Below, in pieces: positions 64,000 through 64,000 of a DNA stretch of 64,000 nucleotides. The number at the start of each line of letters is the position of its first letter. Positions within the stretch are counted from its first letter, which is position 1. The notes beneath the pieces were generated by a model. The model was given only the letters and a program-made list of their open reading frames with translations. It was not told the DNA's origin and did not search any database. The stretch is from contig NZ_CP039904.1 of the NCBI RefSeq assembly GCF_005221385.1, forward strand, positions 1,523,501 to 1,587,500. The letters run 5' to 3'. A program made the translations under genes and the position numbers. The DNA is from Agrobacterium tumefaciens (lineage in GTDB: Bacteria > Pseudomonadota > Alphaproteobacteria > Rhizobiales > Rhizobiaceae).

Positions 64000-64000
64000 T

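Overview
The window looks like an accessory region of an Agrobacterium/Rhizobium-type alphaproteobacterium. It is GC-rich, and its type VI secretion operon has the gene order tssA-tssB-tssC-tssC'-tagJ-tssE-tssF-tssG facing a divergent clpV-hcp unit, as described for the Agrobacterium imp/hcp locus. The many sugar and polyol ABC transporters with LacI regulators and Gfo/Idh dehydrogenases fit the same group. This assignment comes from gene content and order; no database was searched. I see no rRNA, tRNA, CRISPR array, insertion sequence or phage gene.

Layout. (1) 1-13.2 kb: type VI secretion. A leftward operon of structural genes runs off the left edge inside tssG. A rightward unit carries clpV, hcp, a periplasmic immunity gene and a Tae4-type peptidoglycan amidase. 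No vgrG or PAAR gene is present. (2) 13.3-15.2 kb: a membrane GGDEF-EAL protein. (3) 15.6-30.1 kb: an organophosphate locus. It holds an inositol-monophosphatase-family enzyme, a dual-specificity-like phosphatase, a calcineurin-type phosphoesterase, a Na/Pi transporter with a PhoU-like tail, a LacI regulator, an Fbp-type ABC importer with three tandem paralogous binding proteins, and a second copy of the IMPase and phosphatase pair. (4) 30.2-34.4 kb: a TerC/CBS/CorC membrane protein, a DUF1402-like secreted protein, a LapG-like cysteine protease and a small membrane protein. (5) 34.6-41.9 kb: a MalFGK-type sugar importer with a TIM-barrel isomerase, a Gfo/Idh dehydrogenase and a divergent LacI regulator. 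(6) 42-44.8 kb: an unrecognised secreted protein and a divergent SDR/LysR pair. (7) 45-52.7 kb: two polyol catabolic units, each with its own LacI regulator. One has two dehydrogenases including an IolG-like enzyme. The other has a dehydrogenase, a TIM-barrel protein and an orphan RbsB-type binding protein, recalling mocABC. (8) 52.8-58.2 kb: an Fbp-type ABC importer with an alkaline-phosphatase-superfamily hydrolase and a divergent GntR/UTRA regulator, similar in layout to 2-aminoethylphosphonate uptake operons. (9) 58.2-64 kb: a GlxA/AraC-type regulator divergent from soxB-soxD-soxA of heterotetrameric sarcosine oxidase. The window ends exactly at the soxA stop codon.

How the parts may work together. 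The organophosphate locus reads as an import-then-hydrolyse system. A phosphate ester or diester would enter through the ABC importer, be cut by the phosphodiesterase and the monoesterases, and surplus phosphate would be handled by the Na/Pi carrier. It is functionally reminiscent of agrocinopine catabolism but built from different families. This is inference and is the best candidate here for an undescribed system. Several candidate operators can be read directly: paired 18-bp LacI-type sites, an identical 15-mer on both arms of a divergent promoter, a dre-like GntR site, and a 13-bp direct repeat before soxB.
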